Assembly (NCBI RefSeq): GCF_900007165.1
Contig: NZ_CYGY02000023.1
Span: 310,001 to 374,000, forward strand
DNA from: Paraburkholderia piptadeniae
GTDB taxonomy: Bacteria; Pseudomonadota; Gammaproteobacteria; Burkholderiales; Burkholderiaceae
Reading direction: 5' to 3'
DNA length: 64,000 nt
Shown: piece by piece, positions 56,309-64,000 of the stretch
How the letters are laid out: each line of letters starts with the position of its first letter
How positions within the stretch are numbered: the first letter of the stretch is position 1
Made by a program: the position numbers and the translations under genes
The notes under the pieces: generated by a model
What the model was told of the DNA's origin: nothing
Seen by the model: only the letters and a program-made list of their open reading frames with translations
Database searches by the model: none

Positions 56309-56405
56309 GCGCCCCTCCCATATCCTGGCCACGCTCGAGCTGTGGCACGGTTTTCAACCGGCTCCGCAAAATGTCGTCCCCTGCCGGGGCCTTGGAGACA
56401 GAAGT

Positions 56406-57308
56406 ATGGCAACCAGACTATCGCGGTCCCGCGAACTCGCGGTCAAGGTCATTTTTGCTGCCTTCCAGATCCTCCAGGAGCGTGGGGGCGAGCTGGCCGG
56501 GCGGGAAGTCATTGCGGAAATAGAAACTCGTGTGTCGCTCGATGATTGGGCAACCGAGACCTACGAGAAGTCTGGTTACGTGCGTTGGCAATCGATCCTG
56601 CATTTCTACAGCATCCCCTGTATCAAGGCGGGCTTTCTTCTCAAGAAGAAGGGCGTCTGGTACCTGACAAAGGAGGGGGAGCAGGCGCTCAAGCTCGGTG
56701 ACGTGGGCCTCCTGAACGCGGCAGTGGAGGCCTATCGCATCTGGCGTGAGAAGAATCAGCCGTCTGTTGAGCCCACGAACGAAACCGAGGTAACCGACGT
56801 CGGCGAACAGGCCCAGGAAGCGACGATCCACGAAATGGAGCAGCTTGCCGCCGAGGGTCTGAAGAAGCAGATTTCGCTGAAAAACCCTTACGAGTTTCAG
56901 GACCTTGTTGCAGCACTGCTGCGCGGAATGGGCTACTTCACACCGTTTGTCGCACCCGCGGGCAAAGACGGCGGCGTAGACATCATTGCTTACCGTGATC
57001 CCCTCGGAACGGTCTCGCCTCGGATCAAGGTGCAGGTCAAGCAGCGCCCGGACACGGCGGCGAAGGTCCAGGAAGTGCGTGAGCTGATGGGGCTGCTTCA
57101 GAAGGATGGCGATGTCGGCATCTTCGTGTCTTCGGGTAGCTTCACGCCCGACGCGAAAGCTGCGGCGCGCAATTCACACGCCCATGTTGAGTTGATCGAC
57201 CTCGACAGACTCATCGCATTGTGGCAACAGTTCTATCCGCAGATTGCCGAAGATGACAAGGCGATGTTGCCACTGACGCCGATCTACTTCTACGCCCCAT
57301 CGGTCTAA
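56406..57308 (+). CDS. mrr: Mrr-type restriction endonuclease
   Basis: The 300-residue protein has the Mrr plan. An N-terminal winged-helix Mrr_N domain (residues 5-95, with IFAAFQILQERGGELAGREV and GVWYLTKEGEQAL) is followed by a C-terminal PD-(D/E)XK Mrr_cat domain. Key residues are FQDLVAALLRGMGY, the catalytic D in GKDGGVDIIAY, the QVKQRP strand and VGIFVSSGSFT. Mrr cuts methylated DNA. The start at 56406 with GGAG eight bases upstream fits the family. It is bracketed by dyad copies G and H. Confidence 0.92.
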   Translation: MATRLSRSRELAVKVIFAAFQILQERGGELAGREVIAEIETRVSLDDWATETYEKSGYVRWQSILHFYSIPCIKAGFLLKKKGVWYLTKEGEQALKLGDVGLLNAAVEAYRIWREKNQPSVEPTNETEVTDVGEQAQEATIHEMEQLAAEGLKKQISLKNPYEFQDLVAALLRGMGYFTPFVAPAGKDGGVDIIAYRDPLGTVSPRIKVQVKQRPDTAAKVQEVRELMGLLQKDGDVGIFVSSGSFTPDAKAAARNSHAHVELIDLDRLIALWQQFYPQIAEDDKAMLPLTPIYFYAPSV

Positions 57309-57571
57309 AAAGAAAGTTAAAGCCAATGAAAAGAACTGATTGCTGATGCAGGTATTGGACGTGCGAGCATCCGGATCATTGATGGTGCCGAGTTCAATGC
57401 GGGCAAGCGGTCCCAACCGTAGAAAGTCCTACATCGGAATGCGTCGGCCGCCGGGGCTTAGTCACCTGCGCCAATACGTCGAAAATTTGGGCCAAACTTG
57501 GCCGTTTCAATGCCTCGCGCGCCTGCTTGCGGGTTCGAACGACCCATGAAGAATTCGCGCCGTGACGCGTT
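57309..57571. other. Short gene-free stretch after mrr
   Basis: No gene and no clear terminator were seen between the mrr stop and the small minus-strand gene candidate. Confidence 0.3.
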
Positions 57572-57733
57572 CTACATGTAGACACGTAGAGCTTCGCTGT
57601 TCAAGGTGGCAATCAACGAGCGCGCTCCCGGATTGCAATCAATTGCAACCGGAGACACCCCGTGGAGAACGGCGTCGCTCATTCCGGTCTCGTGCTTCTT
57701 CTTGCCGGCGTCGATCGCTTCGAGCTCAGCCAT
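57572..57733 (-). CDS. Candidate 53-aa small protein
   Basis: The minus strand has AGGAGG five bases before an ATG that opens a 53-residue frame. It begins AELEAIDAGKKKHETGMSD and ends RVYM. The composition is charged and protein-like in the first half. Dyad copy H lies inside it and would encode VAIDCN. The good ribosome site is the main support, and no family is recognised. If real, it is an exception to the rule that the dyads are intergenic. Confidence 0.35.
   Translation of the reverse strand: MAELEAIDAGKKKHETGMSDAVLHGVSPVAIDCNPGARSLIATLNSEALRVYM
57634..57647. repeat. Dispersed 14-bp dyad, copy H
   Basis: TGCAATCAATTGCA, exact. Outside the core T33/A48 and the arms CCGG (57628-57631) and CCGG (57649-57652) can pair, giving a longer hairpin. 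Confidence 0.8.
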
Positions 57734-57814
57734 AACGGCCTCCTGCCTTTCTTTTGGTCGGTCTGTCTACAACGACCGGCGTTTGCAGGGAGTGCACTGG
57801 CTTCAGCTTCACCA

Positions 57815-58147
57815 TCAGCGCCTTCTGCGGTACGAGTCTCCCGCGCTTTTGCAATCAATTGCAACGCGACGTCGTAGTGCATCAGCACGAAGCCAATTAC
57901 CGACCGCTCTGGTGCTAGCGACAGCCCTTTCTTTACCTTGACCTCCCAAGCAAATTTTGATCAGTTGTCTGCACGGCCGATGCCTGGTCGCCCGCCCCTT
58001 GAGCAGTGCTTCAGCTGCCCCGACTCCTTGTGCGTCAGTTCCTTGCACGCTGGATATAGCTTCGAGAGCCGCTTCTTCCGTTGCAGGCACAGCGCCCGCA
58101 CTCGTTGCGCCCGCAACGGCGATACAATCTTGCTGGTGGCGAGTCAT
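57815..58147 (-). CDS. Possible translationally coupled small gene after the HNH gene (110 aa)
   Basis: The ATG at 58147 overlaps the stop of the HNH gene (ATGA), the usual layout of coupled genes. The first 60 residues are Ala-rich and helical (reads TSAGAVPATEEAALEAISS). After that the frame looks poor. Another minus-strand frame nearby (FAWEVKVKKGLSLAPE, then VIGFVLMHYDVALQLIA) looks more like protein but lacks a start, so a frameshift or pseudogene is possible. Dyad copy I lies in it. Confidence 0.3.
   Translation of the reverse strand: MTRHQQDCIAVAGATSAGAVPATEEAALEAISSVQGTDAQGVGAAEALLKGRATRHRPCRQLIKICLGGQGKERAVASTRAVGNWLRADALRRRVAIDCKSAGDSYRRRR
57850..57863. repeat. Dispersed 14-bp dyad, copy I
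   Basis: TGCAATCAATTGCA, exact. CGCG-type sequences occur on both sides at similar distance. It is 203 bp from copy H. Confidence 0.8.
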
Positions 58148-59412
58148 GCGTCGAAGTCTCCGGGTTGGCGGAAGCGCTCGTATAGGTCAGTTACGCTTGA
58201 GTGCACCCAAACGAGCCTAAGGCGGGCGTCTAGACGAATCAGGCCCGTGTCGAGCGCACGATGCAGGTCGGCTCTTAACAGTATCCCGTCATTTGCCGAG
58301 TTGTGCCCAAGCGCCCAATTCCTGCCAGGAAGATGTGCTGCATCCAGCAACTCAGCAACCGCGCATCCTGTTAGCGCGCAGCGACCGTCAAACCGCTCGA
58401 ACAATGCACGCCGGAATGCGACCTGTTCCGGACGAACTGGCGCAGTTGTAAATCGTCCACCGCGCTCAGTACCCTCCTCCTTGCCGTCCGACGCAACATC
58501 ATGATCGACGCCATGCTGCCCAAGCGGCTCGACCGGGGCGATAGTTGCGAAAACTTCGACGCCGACTTGCTGGATTTCCTTCAAGGTGTAAAGCCTAAGC
58601 TCACGGCTTCGCTGGACGTTCGCGTTATCCAGCCCCTTGTAGCCGAAGACAATGTACGCACTGCGATACTCACCCGCCTTGATACGCTGTATTTGCGAAC
58701 GCCAATGATAAAAGTTTGGTCGAATATCTCCCTCGTCGGCAAGAATTCTCGCGGTACCGCGCTCGAAGTCGGCCTCCCTCACCCACGACAGGAAGACGAT
58801 TTCTTCGTCTCGCAGCGCGTACCAGGCCGTCGGTTGGGGCTTTCTGAATCCGATTGCCTCGAGCAGATCTTTGGTCGAAAAGGTGTCACATTCAAGTGGT
58901 AGTTCATTGTTTGTTGCCGATCGCTCGACGGATGAGTCTTCGAGTAACTTCAGTCTGCGCCGAGCGTTATCACGAGCCTTCATCGAGAAGACTTGCGGGT
59001 TGTCGAGTACGACCCGCTCGAACACCAGATCGTCAAATCCAGCTACGCTCAAGCGCCGGTAGCCACTCGACTCCAGCCCGCTCGACACGACATCCTCAGC
59101 GAACCTGATCAGATCTCCATTCCGGTTTCGAAGTGCCTGAATCGAACGATTGGGAGGGAACCGCTTTTCGTGGGTCATCCAGAGAGCTGCCAGCCCCCGG
59201 ATGATTCTTAACTCGAGCGGCGTCAGCAAATCGAGACTTCGCTGCAATCTGTCGGCTGTCTTTTCCTGAAACAGCTCGAACTCGCGATCTCGGAAGGCCC
59301 GATCGATTTCTTCGGTCAGCCCATTTCTATCAGCGGTGTTTTTCTTCATCGAAGTCAGGGCTTCCAATGAAGTGAGGCCTCTCACAAATTTGACCAGGCG
59401 AACCTCATCCAT
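58144..59412 (-). CDS. HNH endonuclease with an uncharacterised N-terminal part
   Basis: The 422-residue protein ends in an HNH nuclease (about 335-410: RCALTGC, LDAAHLPGRNWALGH, LLRADLHRALDTGLIRLD), closely similar to that at 47429-48541. The first 240 residues (LEALTSMKKNTADRNG, SLDLLTPLELRIIRGLAALW, then PTAWYALRDEEIVFLSWVRE) match no family I know. They probably provide target recognition. It may restrict foreign DNA; that is inference from the HNH fold and its neighbours. Confidence 0.75.
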   Translation of the reverse strand: MDEVRLVKFVRGLTSLEALTSMKKNTADRNGLTEEIDRAFRDREFELFQEKTADRLQRSLDLLTPLELRIIRGLAALWMTHEKRFPPNRSIQALRNRNGDLIRFAEDVVSSGLESSGYRRLSVAGFDDLVFERVVLDNPQVFSMKARDNARRRLKLLEDSSVERSATNNELPLECDTFSTKDLLEAIGFRKPQPTAWYALRDEEIVFLSWVREADFERGTARILADEGDIRPNFYHWRSQIQRIKAGEYRSAYIVFGYKGLDNANVQRSRELRLYTLKEIQQVGVEVFATIAPVEPLGQHGVDHDVASDGKEEGTERGGRFTTAPVRPEQVAFRRALFERFDGRCALTGCAVAELLDAAHLPGRNWALGHNSANDGILLRADLHRALDTGLIRLDARLRLVWVHSSVTDLYERFRQPGDFDA

Positions 59413-59625
59413 AAGCGCTTGACCTTTATCCTTGCTTTTTCATCGAAACTATTTTCGGACGACTCCGGTTCGACGAGCCCCATCATCTTCTGCATTTACG
59501 GCAGTTTGCGCTAAAGACCCCCATAATAGCGACAAGGTAAACATCGCCACAGCCGAGGTCACGGTGTGCGGGCAAGCCGCTTTTCGAGCTTTGCAGGACC
59601 TTATCAAGCCTGCCCCGTCAAATTC

Positions 59626-61143
59626 CTACGATTGTGTCGGTGCTGTCGTGCAATGCGCGCCGCATGGCGCCCCAAGCGGTACCGGCGCCGCATCCCACCC
59701 GACAAGCGCTCCGCCGCGCGCAACGCCGGGCAGATGCTCCGACGTCGCCAGAACGTCAGCACCCGGGAAAGGCGTTCCCGGTGTACTGAGAGACCACACA
59801 CCATGATCCCATCCGGCCGCATCGTGAGCTGTAACGCCCTGGGACGTGGGATGACGCACATTGGTCTTCCCATGTGCATTCCCGGCCCCGAACGAGTAAA
59901 CAAGACGGCAATAGCTACCGACTGGGTGAGGCGGCGGAACGACAGTTGTGGAGAGCAGCTTTGCGCCATGGTGGGGTGCCACCATGGCCACCGGCGGCAC
60001 GCTGGTAAGTTGAGGCATGGAATACTGATAGTCGCAATCGCCCGTCAGGATCCAACTGCGAGGCGATGGGTGCGCGGTGTGCTCAACGGCCAGCACAATG
60101 CCGCTACCGTTGCGGTCCATACCGGTTCCAAGCGAAAAAGCCAGTTGTTTCCCATCTGCAAGGTACGCGGTAGCCGGGCTTCCCGGAGGTGCACAATAAG
60201 TGAAGAACGCCCCTCCGGCGCAGATAACGTCATAAGCAAATGCAATATGCACGGGCCCAACGATCTGATAGGGCGCGACCCACACTCTGGAGAGAGCAGG
60301 ATATACGCCGGCAACCTGCGTCGCGTAGGTTCCAGCCCAGTGATCAGCATCCCAATGCGACAGAATGATTGATGGTGATTCGGTGAAGCAAAACACCAAC
60401 TGGGTTGGCGTGGTGTGCTTATTTCTGTAAACTCCGGCTCCAAGGTCGTAGTACAACGTCGGCAATGGGTGCAGTGTCTGGCGTACGGCCAATAGTGCAT
60501 TGGCATTTCCTTGCCCGACATCGTACGCGGCAAGATACGTCGCCGCCGCAGCCGAAAGCAGTTGTTTGAGCGTGCCTGTAGAGATGGCGGGCAAACTGGC
60601 CAACGAGAAGATGCCGGACAATGCTCTCCCTTCCTCGGCTGTGGGCATTTTGCCTCGGACAAAGACGGGAACGGGATTGGAGAACAGCGCGGGGTAAAGG
60701 TTCGCTGCATATCCCCCTTGCACATCGGTGGCAACGGTGAATTCGAACCAGACGGCCTCGAGATCCCGCACCGCCGCACTGAACGCGACTGTATTGCGGG
60801 GGTCCGGCAAAGGAGGAAAACCAAACCAGTGTCCGCGAACGGGAAGCTCGACCTCAAGCCGGTACAACGGAGCGTCCTCGAACGGATTGGAGATTGGAAG
60901 GGGGAGATTGCTTGCACTCAACCACCATTTCTGCCATGCCAGCTCCGACGCAGACCGATCATCTATGTTAAAGCGCGCATCGTTCAGCCCTGTATTGACG
61001 AGCCAATCTGCGTCAATCAGGTCGAACGCGAGCAACGCAACAGTGCCACCATCCGAGGGCCATTCGATATGGTCAAGGCGACCATACGCCCGGGCGGGGA
61101 CCCTTCGTGGCAAATCCCCGTCGCGACGAAAATGCGGGTTCAA
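59626..61143 (-). CDS. ComEC-like MBL-fold hydrolase with N-terminal extension
   Basis: The 505-residue protein has an MBL domain from about residue 205. It shows YDVGQGNANALL, the metal motif ILSHWDADHWAG (H263, D265, D267, H268), then ILTGDCDYQ and VAPHHGA, as in ComEC/Rec2 C-terminal domains, which hydrolyse DNA or nucleotides. There are no membrane segments, so it is a stand-alone soluble version. The N-terminal 200 residues (HIEWPSDGGTVALLAF) are uncharacterised. It lies next to the HNH gene on the same strand with a 213-bp gap. Role unknown; island MBL proteins of this type are often linked with defence. Confidence 0.78.
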   Translation of the reverse strand: MNPHFRRDGDLPRRVPARAYGRLDHIEWPSDGGTVALLAFDLIDADWLVNTGLNDARFNIDDRSASELAWQKWWLSASNLPLPISNPFEDAPLYRLEVELPVRGHWFGFPPLPDPRNTVAFSAAVRDLEAVWFEFTVATDVQGGYAANLYPALFSNPVPVFVRGKMPTAEEGRALSGIFSLASLPAISTGTLKQLLSAAAATYLAAYDVGQGNANALLAVRQTLHPLPTLYYDLGAGVYRNKHTTPTQLVFCFTESPSIILSHWDADHWAGTYATQVAGVYPALSRVWVAPYQIVGPVHIAFAYDVICAGGAFFTYCAPPGSPATAYLADGKQLAFSLGTGMDRNGSGIVLAVEHTAHPSPRSWILTGDCDYQYSMPQLTSVPPVAMVAPHHGAKLLSTTVVPPPHPVGSYCRLVYSFGAGNAHGKTNVRHPTSQGVTAHDAAGWDHGVWSLSTPGTPFPGADVLATSEHLPGVARGGALVGWDAAPVPLGAPCGAHCTTAPTQS

Positions 61144-61444
61144 ACTTGACTCCTAGCTAACAATAATCATAGATTCAATGGGCCGGCTCAAGATCCGAGC
61201 TTTCTGATAGCCTCAGAACTCAGCCCAGTCATCTACTTCGAATTCAAACTGCCACGCGAGGTGCCATGGGCAACCTGCTGCGTCCATCAACGTGAACCGC
61301 GATATCCGGTTAACGGCATACGGCCGGCGTTATTTACAGTAAGGGCGCGTGCGGATATGAAAGCTACCGCCCTCTGCTCACCTTATTCTTCGTTTACTGT
61401 AGATTTACGGAAACTAGGAAGAACATCGCATCTTCGGGGGTACG
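61144..61444. other. Divergent intergenic region
   Basis: The 301-bp gap holds promoters of the MBL gene (minus) and the zinc-cluster gene (plus). TTTACAGTAA near 61330 and GTTTACTGTAG near 61394 form a spaced inverted pair that could be a regulator site. Confidence 0.35.
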
Positions 61445-62359
61445 GTGAACGAAAACAAAATCAAGCACGCATTGCTTCATGCATCATGGGAATACGGCAC
61501 GGACAGTCAGGCGCGGCTACGGGCCGAGGCCGAGCTTGTCCTGCCATATGACTACACCGCTGAGATGGAGGACAGGGTATTCTGCCCTGAATGCTGCACT
61601 CCTATATCCCGTTCTCCAAAGGACAAAGTGAAATTCTCGAATGGACGAGCATGCTGCTTTGTCCATCGGCCTGCTTACCGTAATGTGCAATGCACACTAC
61701 GAACGCCGCTCGCAGACGGGAAGCGATATTTGAATGAGGAGGATGCCAAGCAAGCCATCGAAAGCGACCAGCTGGCAATCATCAGCTCCTTCCTGCGCGA
61801 CCGCCCCGAAAAGGCGGCCGGCCCTCTGGACCCGTACGACCAAAGCGCAGTGGAAGAAATGGAAGGACCGATTTCCCTCGTGCCAATCGGGCGGCACCGC
61901 GGCGAGAAGTTCATGCTGCCAAGCCGGATCACAACAGTGGCCGGCTTGCGCCGCGGGTTTGACAAGAATCTGTATAAGTTCTTCGTTTTTCCGAATTCAG
62001 CCATCGCCCAGCGACTATGCGACGCCCTGATAGACATTGCGACGGTCACGGAGGAATGCGACGTCCCGCGCCTCTACTATGGAACGATCATCCGTTCCTA
62101 TAACGCTGGCATCACCCCAAAACCTACTAATATTCGGATGACAGAGCTGCGATGCCATCCGAAAATCAAGGACTTCTACTTGAAAGTTCACGCCGCCGAT
62201 CAGGAGGAGAAAGGGATCAACGACGAATCCGGCGGCCGTATCGTACTGTTTTGGGGGAAGGTGATCGAAAGCGGGATTGGACTCGCAGTTAGGGACCTGG
62301 CGTGGGGCGAGTTCGCGTTATTGCCCGAGAAATACGAAAAGCTACTTGATGGCCTGTAA
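61445..62359 (+). CDS. Hypothetical protein with an N-terminal zinc-cluster-like motif (304 aa)
   Basis: The protein starts at GTG. Its first 80 residues carry FCPECCTPISRSP, CCFVHRP and NVQC, a C-C-H/C-C pattern like a zinc ribbon, reminiscent of the N-terminal part of CoiA-like proteins. The remaining 220 residues form an alpha/beta protein (LVPIGRHRGEKFMLPSRI, LYYGTIIRSYNAGI, RIVLFWGKVIE) without a recognised catalytic motif. It is divergent from the MBL gene. Function unknown; it may belong to the same defence-like cluster. Confidence 0.6.
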   Translation: MNENKIKHALLHASWEYGTDSQARLRAEAELVLPYDYTAEMEDRVFCPECCTPISRSPKDKVKFSNGRACCFVHRPAYRNVQCTLRTPLADGKRYLNEEDAKQAIESDQLAIISSFLRDRPEKAAGPLDPYDQSAVEEMEGPISLVPIGRHRGEKFMLPSRITTVAGLRRGFDKNLYKFFVFPNSAIAQRLCDALIDIATVTEECDVPRLYYGTIIRSYNAGITPKPTNIRMTELRCHPKIKDFYLKVHAADQEEKGINDESGGRIVLFWGKVIESGIGLAVRDLAWGEFALLPEKYEKLLDGL

Positions 62360-62849
62360 TCTGTATAGTTGAAGGATGAGGGACTTGAGGCAGCTTAGCG
62401 GCCGTGATGGATCGTCAACCCTCAATTGGAAGTTTCCTTGTTCGCCCGCAGCGTGAGCAGCGCTGCGCGTGCCGTCACTCTCCCTTGGACACCCGTACGC
62501 TCAAACCTATCCAAGCAATTGGCGCCGGACGCCGCATGACCTGAAACAGAGAGAAGCTAAATGCAAACAGGTCTTTTGCGTGCGCGAGCAGCGCAGTCGG
62601 CTGTCGATGAACCACTTCGGGGCGAGAACGGCGTTTCCTTCTGATACTCAAAAGATCCTTCAATCGACCCGTGCCATTTCGAATTGCAATTAATTGCACT
62701 TGGTCCAGATGTCTTCCCTGGGATCAAGCGCTACGTCGCAAATAAAGATATTAAATCTCCAGAGAGATCTTACTGGCGATTTCCTCATCTTCTCGACGCG
62801 TTTATCGCGCTAGTAACGAATGCCTAGAATAACTATGTTTTCATCCAGC
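62360..62849. other. Gene-free stretch with dyad copy J
   Basis: No supported gene in about 490 bp, which carries the perfectly palindromic dyad copy J at 62685. Confidence 0.35.
62685..62698. repeat. Dispersed 14-bp dyad, copy J (perfect palindrome)
   Basis: TGCAATTAATTGCA, fully palindromic, intergenic between the gene ending at 62359 and the small minus-strand gene at 62850. Confidence 0.8.
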
Positions 62850-62987
62850 CTACTGGTGACAGCTACAATGGCATCCGTGATAGCTGATGAATACGATATA
62901 CCCCACACCAAAGCTCAGCAGCGCGGCTAGTGCGCCAGCAAAAATACTAAGGGTAAGCACTGTAAACAACCTCGAAAGAAGCGGCAT
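62850..62987 (-). CDS. Candidate 45-aa single-TM small membrane protein
   Basis: A minus-strand ATG at 62987 is preceded by GGGAG at six bases. The frame encodes 45 residues: a short basic start (PLLSRLF), one hydrophobic helix of about 25 residues (LTLSIFAGALAALLSFGVGY, then IVFI) and a tail with clustered Cys and His (HGCHCSCHQ). The tail could bind metal. It lies between dyad copies J and K. Function unknown; small toxins and membrane peptides have this shape. Confidence 0.5.
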   Translation of the reverse strand: MPLLSRLFTVLTLSIFAGALAALLSFGVGYIVFISYHGCHCSCHQ

Positions 62988-63662
62988 GTCCTACTCCCTC
63001 GATCGACGAATGCACCGCAAATGATCGCCGGTTAAATAACGAGTTCATAAATCAACCACGACTAGCTCGATGTTATAATTATTATAGGATATCTAATTAC
63101 ATTATTTAACTTAATTTGCGAAGCAACAAACATGGTTCCGAAAATGACCGCGGTTGGTCGTCGCAGGATCTTAAGGTCAACAATGTCTATACATGAAATC
63201 TTATCGCGGTAACTCTGCAATCAATCGCAGTAGTTAAATGAAACCGCCAGTCCATCGGCCCAAAGGTTAAACCTCTGCACGCTCTCGAGCTGGCGCCGCG
63301 GAGCGGAAATTGCGCGAACATAAAGCGCGTACGGACTACGCGATCAATCAAGCCACTTCACCAAGATCATCGGACAGCGCCTTTTTTGCAGCCTTGTTCA
63401 ACGCCGGTAGGTAGAACGCCCTCCGGTTCTCGGAATACGTTTCGAACCATTCGAAGAGAAGTGTGTGCCCCTATCGGCAGCGATGTGCGCACGCGTGCCC
63501 TGCCGCTTTTCGATTGACAATCGGACCGTCACAGGACCGTCGACGACTTCGCAGTGAGTCACGGCAAACGTGCGGCAGGGCGCAAATCCAGGACAGGAAG
63601 CCTTGAATTGCCGCGCGATTTATCTCAGGCTTGAGACTTGGTCAGATCGATGAGGTCGCACT
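62988..63662. other. Gene-free stretch with an AT-rich segment and dyad copy K
   Basis: No supported gene in 675 bp. The segment 63070-63115 is extremely AT rich and contains TATAAT on both strands, probably the promoter of the small membrane protein to the left. Confidence 0.35.
63216..63229. repeat. Dispersed 14-bp dyad, copy K (variant)
   Basis: TGCAATCAATCGCA differs at one base. Outside the core, C/G and then TAACT (63210-63214) with AGTTA (63232-63236) can pair around one unpaired T. Confidence 0.6.
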
Positions 63663-63998
63663 ATGGAAAACTACACCGGGTTCGTCAGCGACGCCATTCT
63701 GCTTTCAATTGGCCGCGCAATCCTGAGAAAGCAGCAGCGAGATGGTCGCAGCATAGGGGATGCTGAGGCACGGGGTCATGCCCAGGTCCTTCAAGGAAGG
63801 TATGGCTTCGTTCAAGAGAAAGAGACGGACACGTTTTGCAATGAAGTTCTACGTGCATTCCGCTACTTGGAGCAACGTGAACTGCAAGCAATCTCAAAGC
63901 TTGCATACGCGAATTTCCGGGTTGACGAACTGATTGGTAACTCCGTTCTTGATGCTGAGCTGGTCCAAGATCTCCAATCCGCAGGTTATCCACGCTAG
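63663..63998 (+). CDS. Small hypothetical protein (111 aa)
   Basis: The 111-residue protein is helical and charged (ILLSIGRAILRKQQRDGRSI, then FCNEVLRAFRYLEQRELQAI). GAGG lies eight bases before the ATG, and the stop is inside the window at its right edge. No family recognised. Codon use is close to that of other accessory genes. Confidence 0.55.
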   Translation: MENYTGFVSDAILLSIGRAILRKQQRDGRSIGDAEARGHAQVLQGRYGFVQEKETDTFCNEVLRAFRYLEQRELQAISKLAYANFRVDELIGNSVLDAELVQDLQSAGYPR

Positions 63999-64000
63999 AT

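Noticed and set aside
52477..63229. Integron attC sites
   Set aside because: The dyads lack the RYYYAAC and GTTRRRY ends, no integron integrase is seen, and the core is too short. A cassette-like layout remains only an analogy.
52477..63229. CRISPR array
   Set aside because: Spacing between copies ranges from about 200 to almost 5000 bp and is not regular, and no cas gene was found.

Overview
The window reads as a chromosomal segment of a GC-rich betaproteobacterium of the family Burkholderiaceae, most like Paraburkholderia, Caballeronia or Burkholderia. This rests on GC-rich third codon positions, a Burkholderia-type porin, a fused isobutyryl-CoA mutase (IcmF), a fused indolepyruvate ferredoxin oxidoreductase and the abundance of LysR, EAL and two-component genes. 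No rRNA, complete tRNA, CRISPR array, intact insertion sequence or integrase was found.

Positions 1-45200 look like core chromosome. In order: a four-gene cluster overlapping stop-to-start (YbaK-like deacylase, DUF1289, MaoC-like, MBL hydrolase); a DMT exporter divergent from an Lrp/AsnC regulator; a haloacetate dehalogenase-like hydrolase; a nitronate monooxygenase-like enzyme; icmF; a LysR regulator; a porin; an exported protein; a BASS transporter; an EAL-CBS-GGDEF protein; a mannose cluster (LacI regulator, AGE-family isomerase, PfkB kinase) with a visible operator; two small conserved proteins; a KirBac-type K+ channel; a GST; indolepyruvate oxidoreductase; CutC; an EAL protein with a YkuI_C-like sensor tail; a Na+/H+ antiporter; and a uracil/xanthine permease. 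Between the permease and the next gene sits an orphan plus-strand promoter and terminator pair that suggests a small RNA of about 90 nt.

Positions 32969-42113, minus strand, form a signalling locus: rsbR, rsbS, rsbT and an RsbT/SpoIIE-type phosphatase (the stressosome core), then an RsbW-like/histidine kinase fusion, a REC-kinase-REC protein and a hybrid PAS-kinase-REC-REC protein. No sigma factor or RsbV/RsbW pair is visible, so the output is probably rewired to the histidine kinases. A tannase-family esterase and an OpgC-like acyltransferase follow.

From about 45200 to the end the texture changes: lower and uneven GC, less biased codon use, long gene-poor stretches, and genes typical of mobile or defence islands. 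These include an RHH/DUF1413-like plus GNAT pair, a PUA/EVE-like HNH endonuclease, a large HEPN-motif protein, an AlpA-like regulator, an Mrr restriction enzyme, a second HNH protein, a ComEC-like MBL protein, a zinc-cluster protein and several very small genes.

The most unusual signal lies here. A 14-bp dyad, TGCAATNNATTGCA, occurs eight times exactly and three times with one change between 52477 and 63229. All copies are outside the confidently called genes, and none was found in the first 52 kb. Consecutive copies often bracket one gene, giving a cassette-like layout. The same region holds a pseudoknot-like set of interleaved inverted repeats (54068-54218) and an 18-bp minisatellite (54697-54777).
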